Below are positions 1 to 7,519 of a DNA stretch of 64,000 nucleotides, one piece after another (position 1 is the first letter of the stretch; each line of letters starts with the position of its first letter). The stretch covers positions 115,892 to 179,891 of the forward strand of contig NZ_BNBM01000003.1 in the NCBI RefSeq assembly GCF_014655715.1. The letters run 5' to 3'. The DNA comes from Streptomyces lanatus (lineage in GTDB: Bacteria > Actinomycetota > Actinomycetes > Streptomycetales > Streptomycetaceae). The notes beneath the pieces were generated by a model. That model made no database searches and was not told the origin of the DNA. It saw only the letters and a program-made list of their open reading frames with translations. Both the position numbers and the translations under genes were made by a program.

Positions 1-16
1 CCCACCGCCGTACCGA

Positions 17-2353
17 CTACTCCGTGCGCAGCCCGTCCGGTCGCATCAGCCGCAGCAGCGGCGGCAGGCTGAGCAGCGTCACCGCGAGGACGACGCCCGC
101 GCCGGTGCCCGTCATCGACAGCACGCTCATCCAGTCCACGACGACCGGAGTGTCCGTCATCTTCAGCAGGACCACGCCCAGCGTCATCCCCACCACCGAC
201 GCCAGCAGCAGGCCCAGCGCGATCGGGATCGCCGTCTGCCACAGCACCGACAGGCTCAGCGTGCGGCGCCGGGTGCCGAAGGCGACCAGCGACGACAGCA
301 GCTTCTTGCGGTCGCGCAGCTGCTCCAGTTGGGAGACCAGCAGGCTCGCGCCGATCAGTGCCATGACGGCGACGGCGCCGACGAACAGGCCGGTGCGGAG
401 GGTGTCGTAGCGATCGGACGTCCGCGTGGAGGACCAGGCCATCGGCTGGGACAGCGGGTCCGCGGCCGCCGATGTGTTCCGCACCCGGTCGTACACGTCC
501 GGCACGGAGGCGTCGAGCTTCAGGTACACCTGCCCCCGCAGTGCCGTCTGGGCGGCCGTGGGCAGCGCCTTCGGGGTGAGGAGGAAGCCGCCGCGCTCAC
601 GGCCCATCGGATCCATTCGCATCCCGGCCTGCTTCAGCCCCTGCGGCACGGTCCAAGCTGCTTCCTCCCGGCGCGGGCCGCCCTCGTACGACGGGTCGAG
701 GAACACCGTACGGCCCGCGTCCTTCGCCAGCTTGCGGGTGTCCTCGTCGTACTCGGCGTTCGTGACGTAGAACGCGTCGCCGTCCCGGCACGAGGAGAGC
801 TTGGCCACCTCACGCAGCGACGCGCAGTCGCCCACGGTCACCTCGGCACCCATGTTCGGCTCCTTGGGCCGCTCGCCCAGGTAGCCCTCGGCGTAGGCGT
901 AGACCTGCCGGACGCCCTCGGTGTCCCGGAACTTCCCGGCCGCCGGGTCGAGTCGGGCGCCGCGGGACAGGGACACCTGAATCTGCGCCCGCTCCGTGTC
1001 GTACCCGGTGTTCTTCGTGTAGTCGTTCTCCACCCCGGCGAACAGCATCTGCAGCGCGATCGCCCCGGCGACCGCCACCGCCACGCCGTTGACCATGCGG
1101 GCCGCCGTGCCGCTGCTCAACTGGAGCCTGCGGACGGCCAGTTGCCAGGCCACGCCGCCCGAGCCGAGCCGGGCGACGACCGCCTCGACGACCCAGGGCA
1201 GCAGCGTGGTCACGCCGATGAGCAGCAGCAGTACACCGCCGATGACCAGGTACTCGTTGAAGGTGCCGCCGTCCCGGCCCTGCCCGATCATCGGCCAGAG
1301 CATCGCGAGACCGCCCAGCGGCAGCAGCAGCCGCCACCACAGCCGGCGGCGCGTGGGCTTCGCCGTACGCACCACACCGAGCGGCTCGATCACCACCCCG
1401 CGCATCGCGAACATCGTGACCAGTACGGCCGCCGCGGGGACCGCGATGCCGACCAGCAGGGCCAGCGCGGGGGAGGGGTTGAGGTAGCTCGGGAAGACGC
1501 TGACGTCGAACACCTCGACCGAGCCCGCGACCTCCCGACCGAGCAGGAAGAAGCCGGTGCCGAAGACCAGTCCGAGCACCGAGCCCGCCAGCGCCTCACC
1601 GGCCGCGATCCGCCGGGTCATCCGGCTGTCGGAGCCGACCAGGCGCAGCGCCGCCAGCCGCCGGTCGCGCCGCTCGCCGCCGAAGCGCACGGCCGCGGCG
1701 ATGAAGACGGCGACCGGCATCAGCAGGACCACGAAGACGACGATGACCATGAGGATCAGCACGGGGTCGGTCCGTGTCTCGGTCGGTGTGGTGTCCCCGA
1801 ACCGGTCGATACGGGCGACCCGGGCGCCGTCGATGTACGGCGCGAGGCCTCCGCCGCCCCGGAAGAAGGCGAGTTCGTGCGAGCCGATCAGCCCGGTCTC
1901 CTGGATGGTGCCGACGATCCGCTCCGGCAGCCGCTCACGCAGCAGCTTGGCGTCGTCCGACTCCAGCAGCCTCTTCAGCGCGGGGGAGACGACCATCTCG
2001 CCCACCGCCGGGAACTTCTCCAGCCCCGGCGGCAGCGGTGCCTTCGCCCCCTCGGGCTCCAGCTCCCGGCCGCGGATGTTCTTGTTCCGGAAGTCCGTGT
2101 CGACGTCCGCGACGACCAGGGTGCGGTCCGACTTCTTCTTCTCGGCGAAGCTGTAGTCGATGTCGGAGCGGGCGCTGTCCCGCTCGTGCCGCACCGACAG
2201 CATGTTCGGCACCGCCGTGGTCAGCAGCAGCAACGCCACCCCGAGCCCGACCCCGACGGCCGTCAGCAGGGCCCTGGTCCACCCCTCGCGTCCGCCGGCG
2301 ACGGCGAACCGGACCCCCATGCCCAGATCCCGGGCCCACTGACCCATGCTCAT
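17..2353 (-). CDS. FtsX-like ABC transporter permease (MacB-type exporter)
   Basis: Integral-membrane subunit of a probable MacB/FtsX-type ABC exporter, 778 aa. A first membrane segment lies near residues 28-49. A roughly 150-residue extracytoplasmic loop follows, then segments near 198-225, 247-275, 296-318, 340-360 and 370-395. A second half repeats the plan, with a segment near 420-440, a large extracytoplasmic domain, and three segments near 664-770. That gives about ten TM helices with two FtsX-like blocks. Its ATG overlaps the TGA of the upstream ATPase gene (ATGA), so the two are translationally coupled. The substrate cannot be told from sequence; members of this family export peptides or lipids or act as antimicrobial resistance pumps. 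The PadR gene upstream in the same operon suggests inducible expression. Confidence 0.88.
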   Translation of the reverse strand: MSMGQWARDLGMGVRFAVAGGREGWTRALLTAVGVGLGVALLLLTTAVPNMLSVRHERDSARSDIDYSFAEKKKSDRTLVVADVDTDFRNKNIRGRELEPEGAKAPLPPGLEKFPAVGEMVVSPALKRLLESDDAKLLRERLPERIVGTIQETGLIGSHELAFFRGGGGLAPYIDGARVARIDRFGDTTPTETRTDPVLILMVIVVFVVLLMPVAVFIAAAVRFGGERRDRRLAALRLVGSDSRMTRRIAAGEALAGSVLGLVFGTGFFLLGREVAGSVEVFDVSVFPSYLNPSPALALLVGIAVPAAAVLVTMFAMRGVVIEPLGVVRTAKPTRRRLWWRLLLPLGGLAMLWPMIGQGRDGGTFNEYLVIGGVLLLLIGVTTLLPWVVEAVVARLGSGGVAWQLAVRRLQLSSGTAARMVNGVAVAVAGAIALQMLFAGVENDYTKNTGYDTERAQIQVSLSRGARLDPAAGKFRDTEGVRQVYAYAEGYLGERPKEPNMGAEVTVGDCASLREVAKLSSCRDGDAFYVTNAEYDEDTRKLAKDAGRTVFLDPSYEGGPRREEAAWTVPQGLKQAGMRMDPMGRERGGFLLTPKALPTAAQTALRGQVYLKLDASVPDVYDRVRNTSAAADPLSQPMAWSSTRTSDRYDTLRTGLFVGAVAVMALIGASLLVSQLEQLRDRKKLLSSLVAFGTRRRTLSLSVLWQTAIPIALGLLLASVVGMTLGVVLLKMTDTPVVVDWMSVLSMTGTGAGVVLAVTLLSLPPLLRLMRPDGLRTE

Positions 2354-3039
2354 ACGACGCGCTCCATGTCCCGGGACTTGCCGTCCCGTACGACGATCTC
2401 GCGGTCGGAGTAGGCGGCCACGCGTGCCTCGTGCGTGACGAGGACGACGGCGGCGTTGGTGGAGCGCGCGGCGTCCGTCAGCAGATCCATCACGCGCTCG
2501 CCGTTGAGGGAGTCGAGCGCGCCGGTCGGCTCGTCGGCGAACAGCACGCGCGGGTTCGTCACCAGCGCGCGGGCGACGGCGACCCGCTGCCCCTGACCGC
2601 CGGAGACCTCGCCGGGCCGCTTCTTGCGCAGGTCGTCGACCTCAAGGCGTTCCATCCAGGTCAGGGCGGCCTTCTCGGCCTCCTTGCGGGAGGTGCCGTT
2701 CAGACGCAGCGGCAGCGCCACGTTCTCGACGCACGTCAACTCCGGCACGAGCTGCCCGAACTGGAACACGAACCCGAACTCGGAGCGGCGCAGCGCGCTG
2801 CGCTCGGCGTCGGGCATGGTGGCCAGCTCGCGCCCGTTGTAGGTGATGGAGCCCGAGTCCGGCGGCACGATGCCGGCGAGACAGTGCAGCAGCGTCGACT
2901 TGCCCGAACCGGAGGGGCCCATGACGGCGACGACCTCGCCGGGGTGGATAGAGAACTCGGCGCCGTCGAGGGCGACGGTCGGGCCGTAGGCCTTGCGCAG
3001 ATCCTCGGCAGCGAGCAGGGAACCGGGTGGCGGAGTCAC
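2350..3039 (-). CDS. ABC transporter ATP-binding protein (LolD/MacB-type)
   Basis: Cytoplasmic ATPase, 229 aa, that powers the FtsX-like permease next to it. Walker A GPSGSGKST, the ABC signature VSGGQGQR and Walker B LFADEPTGALD are all intact. The open frame extends upstream to 3318, but that part is arginine/proline-rich and is an antisense-like shadow of the PadR gene. The GTG at 3039 (VTPPPGSLLAAEDLRKAYG) is chosen because it fits family length and overlaps the PadR stop codon as GTGA. The 3' end overlaps the permease start as ATGA, so the three genes form one coupled operon. Confidence 0.9.
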   Translation of the reverse strand: MTPPPGSLLAAEDLRKAYGPTVALDGAEFSIHPGEVVAVMGPSGSGKSTLLHCLAGIVPPDSGSITYNGRELATMPDAERSALRRSEFGFVFQFGQLVPELTCVENVALPLRLNGTSRKEAEKAALTWMERLEVDDLRKKRPGEVSGGQGQRVAVARALVTNPRVLFADEPTGALDSLNGERVMDLLTDAARSTNAAVVLVTHEARVAAYSDREIVVRDGKSRDMERVV

Positions 3040-3560
3040 TTGGCGACCACCTCGGCCAGCTTGTCCAGACGCGCGGCGGTCAGCTCCAGCCAGCGCAGAT
3101 CGGCCTCCAGGTGGAACAGGGCGTGGTCGCAGATGAGCTGGTCGGCCAGATCGCCCTTGCGCTTGCGGTCGGTGAGGATCCGCATCATGCGCAGATGCTC
3201 GGCACGCTGGGTGTCGAGGATGTCGGCGGCGTCGCGCCGGGTGAGCAGGGCGAGGACGACCTTGGTGTAGAGGGTCGACTGGAGGTACGGCTCCGGCTTC
3301 TCGGGCGTCGCGAGCCACCGCTGTACGTCGGTGATGCCGGCGTCGGTGATGGCGTACCGCTTGCGCTCGGGCCCGCCGCCGGGCTCGATCCCGTCGACCT
3401 CGACGAGGCCGTTCTTCAGCAGCCGGGACATCGTCGAGTAGACCTGGCCATAGTGCAGCGGCCGGTCGTGACCGAACTTCTCGTCGAAGGCCCGCTTCAG
3501 GTCGTAACCGTGGCGGGGGCCCGACTCCAGGAGCCCTAGAAGGGTGTGACCGATGGACAT
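3036..3560 (-). CDS. PadR family transcriptional regulator
   Basis: Winged-helix repressor of the PadR family, 174 aa. The N-terminal wHTH (residues 1-85, with the GHTLLGLLESGPRHGYDLKRAF start typical of the family split over helices 1-2, and the LHYGQVYSTMSRLLKNGLVE recognition region) is followed by a C-terminal helical dimerisation part (about 95-174). It is the first gene of a three-gene coupled operon with the ABC ATPase and permease, so it probably represses its own exporter until a ligand binds. Two GTATAC palindromes about 25-45 bp upstream of its ATG are candidate operators. Confidence 0.9.
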   Translation of the reverse strand: MSIGHTLLGLLESGPRHGYDLKRAFDEKFGHDRPLHYGQVYSTMSRLLKNGLVEVDGIEPGGGPERKRYAITDAGITDVQRWLATPEKPEPYLQSTLYTKVVLALLTRRDAADILDTQRAEHLRMMRILTDRKRKGDLADQLICDHALFHLEADLRWLELTAARLDKLAEVVAK

Positions 3561-3580
3561 GGCGAGGACTCTACACGGGG

Positions 3581-3603
3581 TGTATACGCCCTATGTATAC
3601 GCC
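3581..3603. promoter_or_regulatory. Candidate PadR operator: paired GTATAC palindromes
   Basis: The 10-mer TGTATACGCC occurs at 3581-3590 and again at 3594-3603, 13 bp apart. Each contains the self-complementary core GTATAC. The pair sits just upstream of the PadR gene on the opposite strand, where an autoregulatory operator would be expected. PadR proteins commonly bind ATGT/ACAT-type dyads. Binding is inferred, not shown. Confidence 0.5.
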
Positions 3604-3665
3604 TGGTGTGCAGATCATGGCCGAGGGTGCTCAGGCCCAGGTGGGGGCCCATTGTCACGGTTCTG

Positions 3666-3911
3666 CTACTGCGGCTCGGGGGGCTGTGCGGGCGGGCGGC
3701 CACGCCGTGGGATCGGCTTGGCCTCACCCGGCAGCCGGCCCGCCTCGGCGAGGGCGCGCCGCAGCAGGAACTCGATCTGGGCATTGGCCGAGCGCAGTTC
3801 GTCCCCGGCCCAGCGCGCGAGCGCCTCGTACACGGCCGGGTCGAGCCGCAGCAGCACCTGCTTGCGCTGCGGCCGACCTTGAGGGGCCGAGCCCCCGGAG
3901 GGAACCGTCAC
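3666..3911 (-). CDS. Small ribbon-helix-helix-like protein
   Basis: 81-aa protein whose middle (about residues 15-57: QRKQVLLRLDPAVYEALARW, then a second helix ending in FLLRRALAEAG) has the strand-helix-helix pattern of Arc/CopG-type DNA-binding proteins. The proline/arginine-rich C-terminus looks disordered. It starts at GTG 3911, overlapping the stop of the upstream SPFH gene by four bases (GTGA), so the two are translated together. A role as regulator of this operon, or as an antitoxin-like DNA binder, is inference. A 14-bp perfect palindrome upstream of the operon is a possible target. Confidence 0.7.
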   Translation of the reverse strand: MTVPSGGSAPQGRPQRKQVLLRLDPAVYEALARWAGDELRSANAQIEFLLRRALAEAGRLPGEAKPIPRRGRPPAQPPEPQ

Positions 3912-4864
3912 TGGTAGAGCGTCCCGGTGTTGAGGACCGGCTGCGGGGACCGGTCACCGCACAGCACCACCATCAGGTTCGACACCATCGACGCCTTCCG
4001 CTCCTCGTCCAGCTCCACGATGTCCCGCTCGGAGATCCGCGCGAGCGCCGCCTCGACCATGCCCACCGCCCCGTCGACGATCTGCCGCCTCGCCGCGACG
4101 ACCGCCCCGGCCTGCTGCCGCTGGAGCATCGCGGAGGCGATCTCGGGAGCGTACGCGAGATGCGTGAAGCGGGACTCGATGATCTGCACCCCGGCCGCCT
4201 CCACGCGCGCGTGCAGCTCGAAGGCGAGCTTCTCGGTGATTTCCTCCGCGTTCCCGCGCAGCGACAGACCGGTCTCGTCATGGGCGTCGTACGGGTACTC
4301 GATGGCGATGTGCCGTACGGCCGCCTCGGTCTGAGTGGCCACGAACTCCAGGTAGTTGTCCACCTCGAAGGTCGCCTGCGCGGTGTCCTCGACCTTCCAC
4401 ACCACGACCGCGGCGAGCTCGATCGGGTTGCCGTAGGCGTCGTTGACCTTCAGTACGGCCGTCTCGTGATTGCGCACCCGGGTCGAGATCTTCGTACGGG
4501 ACGTGAGCGGGTTCACCCAGCGCAGACCGTCCTGCCGGATCGTCCCGCGGTACCGCCCGAAGAGCTGGACGACCCGCGCCTCGCCCGGCGCGACCATGTT
4601 CAGCCCGCACATGGCGAGAACGGCGGCGATGATGACCAGGACGCCGGCGATCACCAGCGCGGCCTGGCCGCCCGCCGCGGGTGTGGCCGGGGCGCTGAGG
4701 ATCAGCCCCAGTCCGACCACCAGCCCGGCCAGCGCGAGCAGCAGGGCGCGCCCGCCGCCGATGCTGTGCGCCGTGAACTCGCGGACCTGTGGGGTGGGCA
4801 TCTCGGGTATGTCGGCGTTGGTGTGGGCGTCGGCGGGTGAGGGTGCGGTGTGGTCGGTCGGCAT
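3908..4864 (-). CDS. SPFH/Band 7 domain membrane protein
   Basis: 318-aa stomatin/prohibitin/flotillin-type protein. Two hydrophobic segments near the N-terminus ([20 protein letters not shown] and [20 protein letters not shown]) anchor it. The SPFH core follows, starting at [20 protein letters not shown], with a helical C-terminal region. Members assemble into membrane rings or microdomains and often modulate proteases or channels. The ATG at 4864 is chosen because GGGGGA lies six bases upstream; an ATG at 4912 in the same frame lacks this. It is coupled to a downstream RHH-like protein, an arrangement I recall in other streptomycetes. Confidence 0.88.
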   Translation of the reverse strand: MPTDHTAPSPADAHTNADIPEMPTPQVREFTAHSIGGGRALLLALAGLVVGLGLILSAPATPAAGGQAALVIAGVLVIIAAVLAMCGLNMVAPGEARVVQLFGRYRGTIRQDGLRWVNPLTSRTKISTRVRNHETAVLKVNDAYGNPIELAAVVVWKVEDTAQATFEVDNYLEFVATQTEAAVRHIAIEYPYDAHDETGLSLRGNAEEITEKLAFELHARVEAAGVQIIESRFTHLAYAPEIASAMLQRQQAGAVVAARRQIVDGAVGMVEAALARISERDIVELDEERKASMVSNLMVVLCGDRSPQPVLNTGTLYQ

Positions 4865-4910
4865 GGTGGTCCCCCGTTTCATGCGGCTCGCATCTAGCTT
4901 GGGTCTATCC

Positions 4911-4924
4911 AAGTGATATCACTT
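4911..4924. promoter_or_regulatory. 14-bp perfect palindrome upstream of SPFH-RHH operon
   Basis: AAGTGATATCACTT reads identically on both strands and lies 47 bp upstream of the SPFH start. Its AT content stands out from the surroundings. Position and symmetry suggest an operator; the RHH-like protein of the same operon is a plausible ligand because RHH proteins bind short palindromes as dimers. Not verified. Confidence 0.5.
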
Positions 4925-4999
4925 TACCCCGCCCGAGCAACCCTCTACACCTCTCAGCCGTCGGTTCCGGTGGGACAGGTGCTGATTGTCACGTCCGTA

Positions 5000-5022
5000 A
5001 AAGGCCGGATCGGCCGGCCTTT
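5000..5022. terminator. 9-bp stem-loop between SPFH and PBP genes
   Basis: AAAGGCCGG (5000-5008) pairs perfectly with CCGGCCTTT (5014-5022) around a 5-base loop. It lies between two divergent genes, so it is not at the 3' end of either. It could be a transcription barrier, or a leader structure in the PBP mRNA if transcription starts upstream. The structure is clear; the function is uncertain. Confidence 0.4.
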
Positions 5023-5117
5023 GTCACATCTTCCGGTGTTAGCTTTCTGAGCTGACCTGAGCGGCGAACCTGTGTGGCGGACGCGCACACGAGAACGAAG
5101 CGGAGCGGAACGGACCC

Positions 5118-7511
5118 ATGGGACGAGCGGAAGAGAGACGAGCGCGGCAGCGCGGCGGCCGCCGCGCGGCACCACGGCGTTCGTCCGGGACGCCGTCGAA
5201 CACCGAGGGCAGCCCTTCGACCACCGTGATCGGCGTACCGTCGGACGCAGTCGGAGGCCGTGCCGCGGCCCGGCGTGCGGCCAAGGGCAGGGGCGGTGAC
5301 GGCAAGGGCCGAATACGCAGGCTGTTCACCTGGAAGAAGATCCTCGGCACGTTCCTCGGCGTCTGTCTGCTCGGCATCGGCGCCTTCATCGCGCTGTACC
5401 TCGCGGTGGACGTGCCCGACGACAACGCCGCCGCTCAGGCCGCCCAGCGCCAGAGCAATGTCTACAAGTACAGCGACGGCTCGACCCTGGCCCGCGACGG
5501 CACGGTCAACCGCGAGATCGTGGACCTGTCGAAGGTGCCGAAGAAGGTCCAGTACACCTTTGTCGCCGCCGAGAACAAGAGCTTCTACCACGACAACGGC
5601 ATCGACCTGAAGGGCACGGCCCGCGGTGTGCTCAACACGCTGATGGGCAAGGGCGCGCAGGGTGGTTCGACCATCACCCAGCAGTACGTCAAGAACTACT
5701 ACCTCAGCCAGGAGCAGACGGTCAGCCGCAAGCTCAAGGAGATGGTCATCTCCCTGAAGGTCGACCGCCAGATGTCCAAGGACGACATCCTCGCCGGCTA
5801 CATCAACACCAGCTATTACGGCCGCGGCGCCTACGGCATCCAGGCCGCCTCCCAGGCCTACTACCGCAAGGACGCCGACAAGCTCAAGGTCTCGGAGGGC
5901 GCGTACCTCGCCGCGCTGCTCCAGGCGCCGAGCCAGTACGACTGGCAGGCGGCGTCCGACACCGGCAAGCGGCTGGTCACCAACCGCTGGAACTACGTCC
6001 TCGACAACATGGTCGAGGAGGGCTGGCTGACCAAGGCCGAGCGCCAGACCATGACCAAGCTCCCGGTGCCGAGGGAGCCCAGGCCCACCGCCGGCCGGGA
6101 GGGGCAGAAGGGCTATCTGATCGAGCTCGCCAACCGTCAGCTGGAGGACCAGCTGATGAAGGAGCAGGGCATCACCCGCTCCCAGGCCGAGGCCGCCGTC
6201 GTCGACCAGGGCTGGACCATCACCCTGAACATCGACAAGAAGAAGCAGGCCGCGCTGGAGAAGGCCGCCAAGGAACAGCTGACCAGCAAGCTCGACAAGA
6301 AGAAGCGCAAGGTCGACGGGAACGTCCAGGCGGGCGCGGTCTCCGTCGATCCGAAGACGGGCAAGGTCGTCGCCCTGTACGGCGGCGTGGACTACTTCAA
6401 GCACTACACGAGCAACGCGACCCGCACCGACTACCAGCCCGCGTCGACGTTCAAGCCGGTGATCCTGGCCGCCGCCCTTGAGGAGAGCGCCCAGACCCGC
6501 TCCGGCAAGCCGATCACCGCGAACACGATCTACGACGGCACCAGCAAGCGCCAGGTGCTGGACGCCGACGGCGACAAGGTCGGCTTCGCACCGGAGAACG
6601 AGGACGACCGCGACTACGGCGACGTCACCGTCCAGACGGCGATGAACAGGTCCGTCAACTCCGTCTTCGCGCAGATGGGCGTCGACGTCGGCATGAAGAA
6701 CGTCATGGACGTCGCCGGCAAGCTCGGCATGGACACCGAGAATGAACAGGCCGTCCCGGCACAGACCCTGGGCACCATGGGCGCCAGCCCGCTGCAGATG
6801 GCCGGGGTGTACGCCACCCTCGACAACCACGGCAAGAAGGTCACGCCCAGCATCCTCAAGGCGGCCGAGCACAACAGCCGTACGGTCACCATCCCGAACC
6901 CGGTCGGCGAGCAGGTCATCAGCGAGCAGGCCGCGGACACGGTCACCTCGGTGCTGACGGGCGTCGTCAACGACGGTACGGCCCAGCAGTCCGTGGCGAA
7001 CAACCCCAAGCGCGACGGCCAGAAGGTCGCCGGCAAGACGGGCACGTCCGACGACAACAAGTCGGCCTGGTTCACCGGCTACACGCCCGACCTGGTCACC
7101 TCGGTCGGCCTCTTCGGCGAGGACGCCAAGACCCACGCGCAGACCAAGATGTACGGCGCCGGGGGCTTTGACCGCGTCAACGGCGGCGGCTTCCCGGCGC
7201 AGATCTGGTCGGCGTACATGTTCGGAGTGACGGACACCGACGCCAAGTTCGACCTCGACACCGACCAGGGCGCCGCGGTCCAGCCGACCTGGACGCCGAC
7301 CCCGAGTCAGGAGCCGACGACCGAGGAGCCGACGGAGGAGCCGACCACTCAGGAGCCGACGGAGGAGCCGACGACCCAGGAGCCGACCGAGGAGCCGACG
7401 ACCGAGCCGCCGACGGAGGAGCCGACGACCGAGCCGGCCCCGACTGTCCCGACGGACGAGCCGACGGACCCGATCACCCTGGACCCGGGCAGACCCGACA
7501 ACGACCAGTAG
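5118..7511 (+). CDS. Bifunctional penicillin-binding protein (transglycosylase/transpeptidase)
   Basis: Class A high-molecular-weight PBP, 797 aa, that polymerises lipid II and cross-links peptidoglycan outside the membrane. A basic, low-complexity cytoplasmic tail (1-70) precedes one TM helix (74-97). The GT51 glycosyltransferase domain carries the catalytic Glu152 in AAENKSFY (the usual Asp next to it is Asn) and GGSTITQQYVKNYY. The transpeptidase domain has STFK (Ser443), SVN (512-514) and KTGT (640-643), so both activities look intact. The C-terminal 80 residues are a Thr/Pro/Glu repeat, probably a wall-spanning tail. The start at 5118 is the first ATG ahead of the basic tail; its RBS is weak. 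The gene converges on the SpoIIE gene with only 8 bp between stops. Confidence 0.93.
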   Translation: MGRAEERRARQRGGRRAAPRRSSGTPSNTEGSPSTTVIGVPSDAVGGRAAARRAAKGRGGDGKGRIRRLFTWKKILGTFLGVCLLGIGAFIALYLAVDVPDDNAAAQAAQRQSNVYKYSDGSTLARDGTVNREIVDLSKVPKKVQYTFVAAENKSFYHDNGIDLKGTARGVLNTLMGKGAQGGSTITQQYVKNYYLSQEQTVSRKLKEMVISLKVDRQMSKDDILAGYINTSYYGRGAYGIQAASQAYYRKDADKLKVSEGAYLAALLQAPSQYDWQAASDTGKRLVTNRWNYVLDNMVEEGWLTKAERQTMTKLPVPREPRPTAGREGQKGYLIELANRQLEDQLMKEQGITRSQAEAAVVDQGWTITLNIDKKKQAALEKAAKEQLTSKLDKKKRKVDGNVQAGAVSVDPKTGKVVALYGGVDYFKHYTSNATRTDYQPASTFKPVILAAALEESAQTRSGKPITANTIYDGTSKRQVLDADGDKVGFAPENEDDRDYGDVTVQTAMNRSVNSVFAQMGVDVGMKNVMDVAGKLGMDTENEQAVPAQTLGTMGASPLQMAGVYATLDNHGKKVTPSILKAAEHNSRTVTIPNPVGEQVISEQAADTVTSVLTGVVNDGTAQQSVANNPKRDGQKVAGKTGTSDDNKSAWFTGYTPDLVTSVGLFGEDAKTHAQTKMYGAGGFDRVNGGGFPAQIWSAYMFGVTDTDAKFDLDTDQGAAVQPTWTPTPSQEPTTEEPTEEPTTQEPTEEPTTQEPTEEPTTEPPTEEPTTEPAPTVPTDEPTDPITLDPGRPDNDQ
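7305..7465 (+). repeat. In-gene repeat coding the E-P-T tail of the PBP
   Basis: Short direct repeats built on GAGGAGCCGAC and its variants encode about ten copies of EPT/EEPTTQEPT-like units at the C-terminus of the PBP. The reading frame is kept throughout. Such slippage-prone coding repeats often vary in copy number between strains. They probably form an extended Pro-rich stalk in the cell wall. Confidence 0.7.
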
Positions 7512-7519
7512 GACGCCGG

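Noticed and set aside
329..2413. 694-codon plus-strand open frame opposite the permease
   Set aside because: His/Arg/Gln-rich shadow; the minus strand encodes a permease with well-formed TM helices.
4989..7136. 715-codon minus-strand open frame opposite the PBP
   Set aside because: Leu/Val/Gly-rich shadow; the plus strand carries all class A PBP catalytic motifs.
7305..7465. Short repeated units considered as a CRISPR array
   Set aside because: Units are in frame inside the PBP gene, have no unique spacers and encode an EPT tail.
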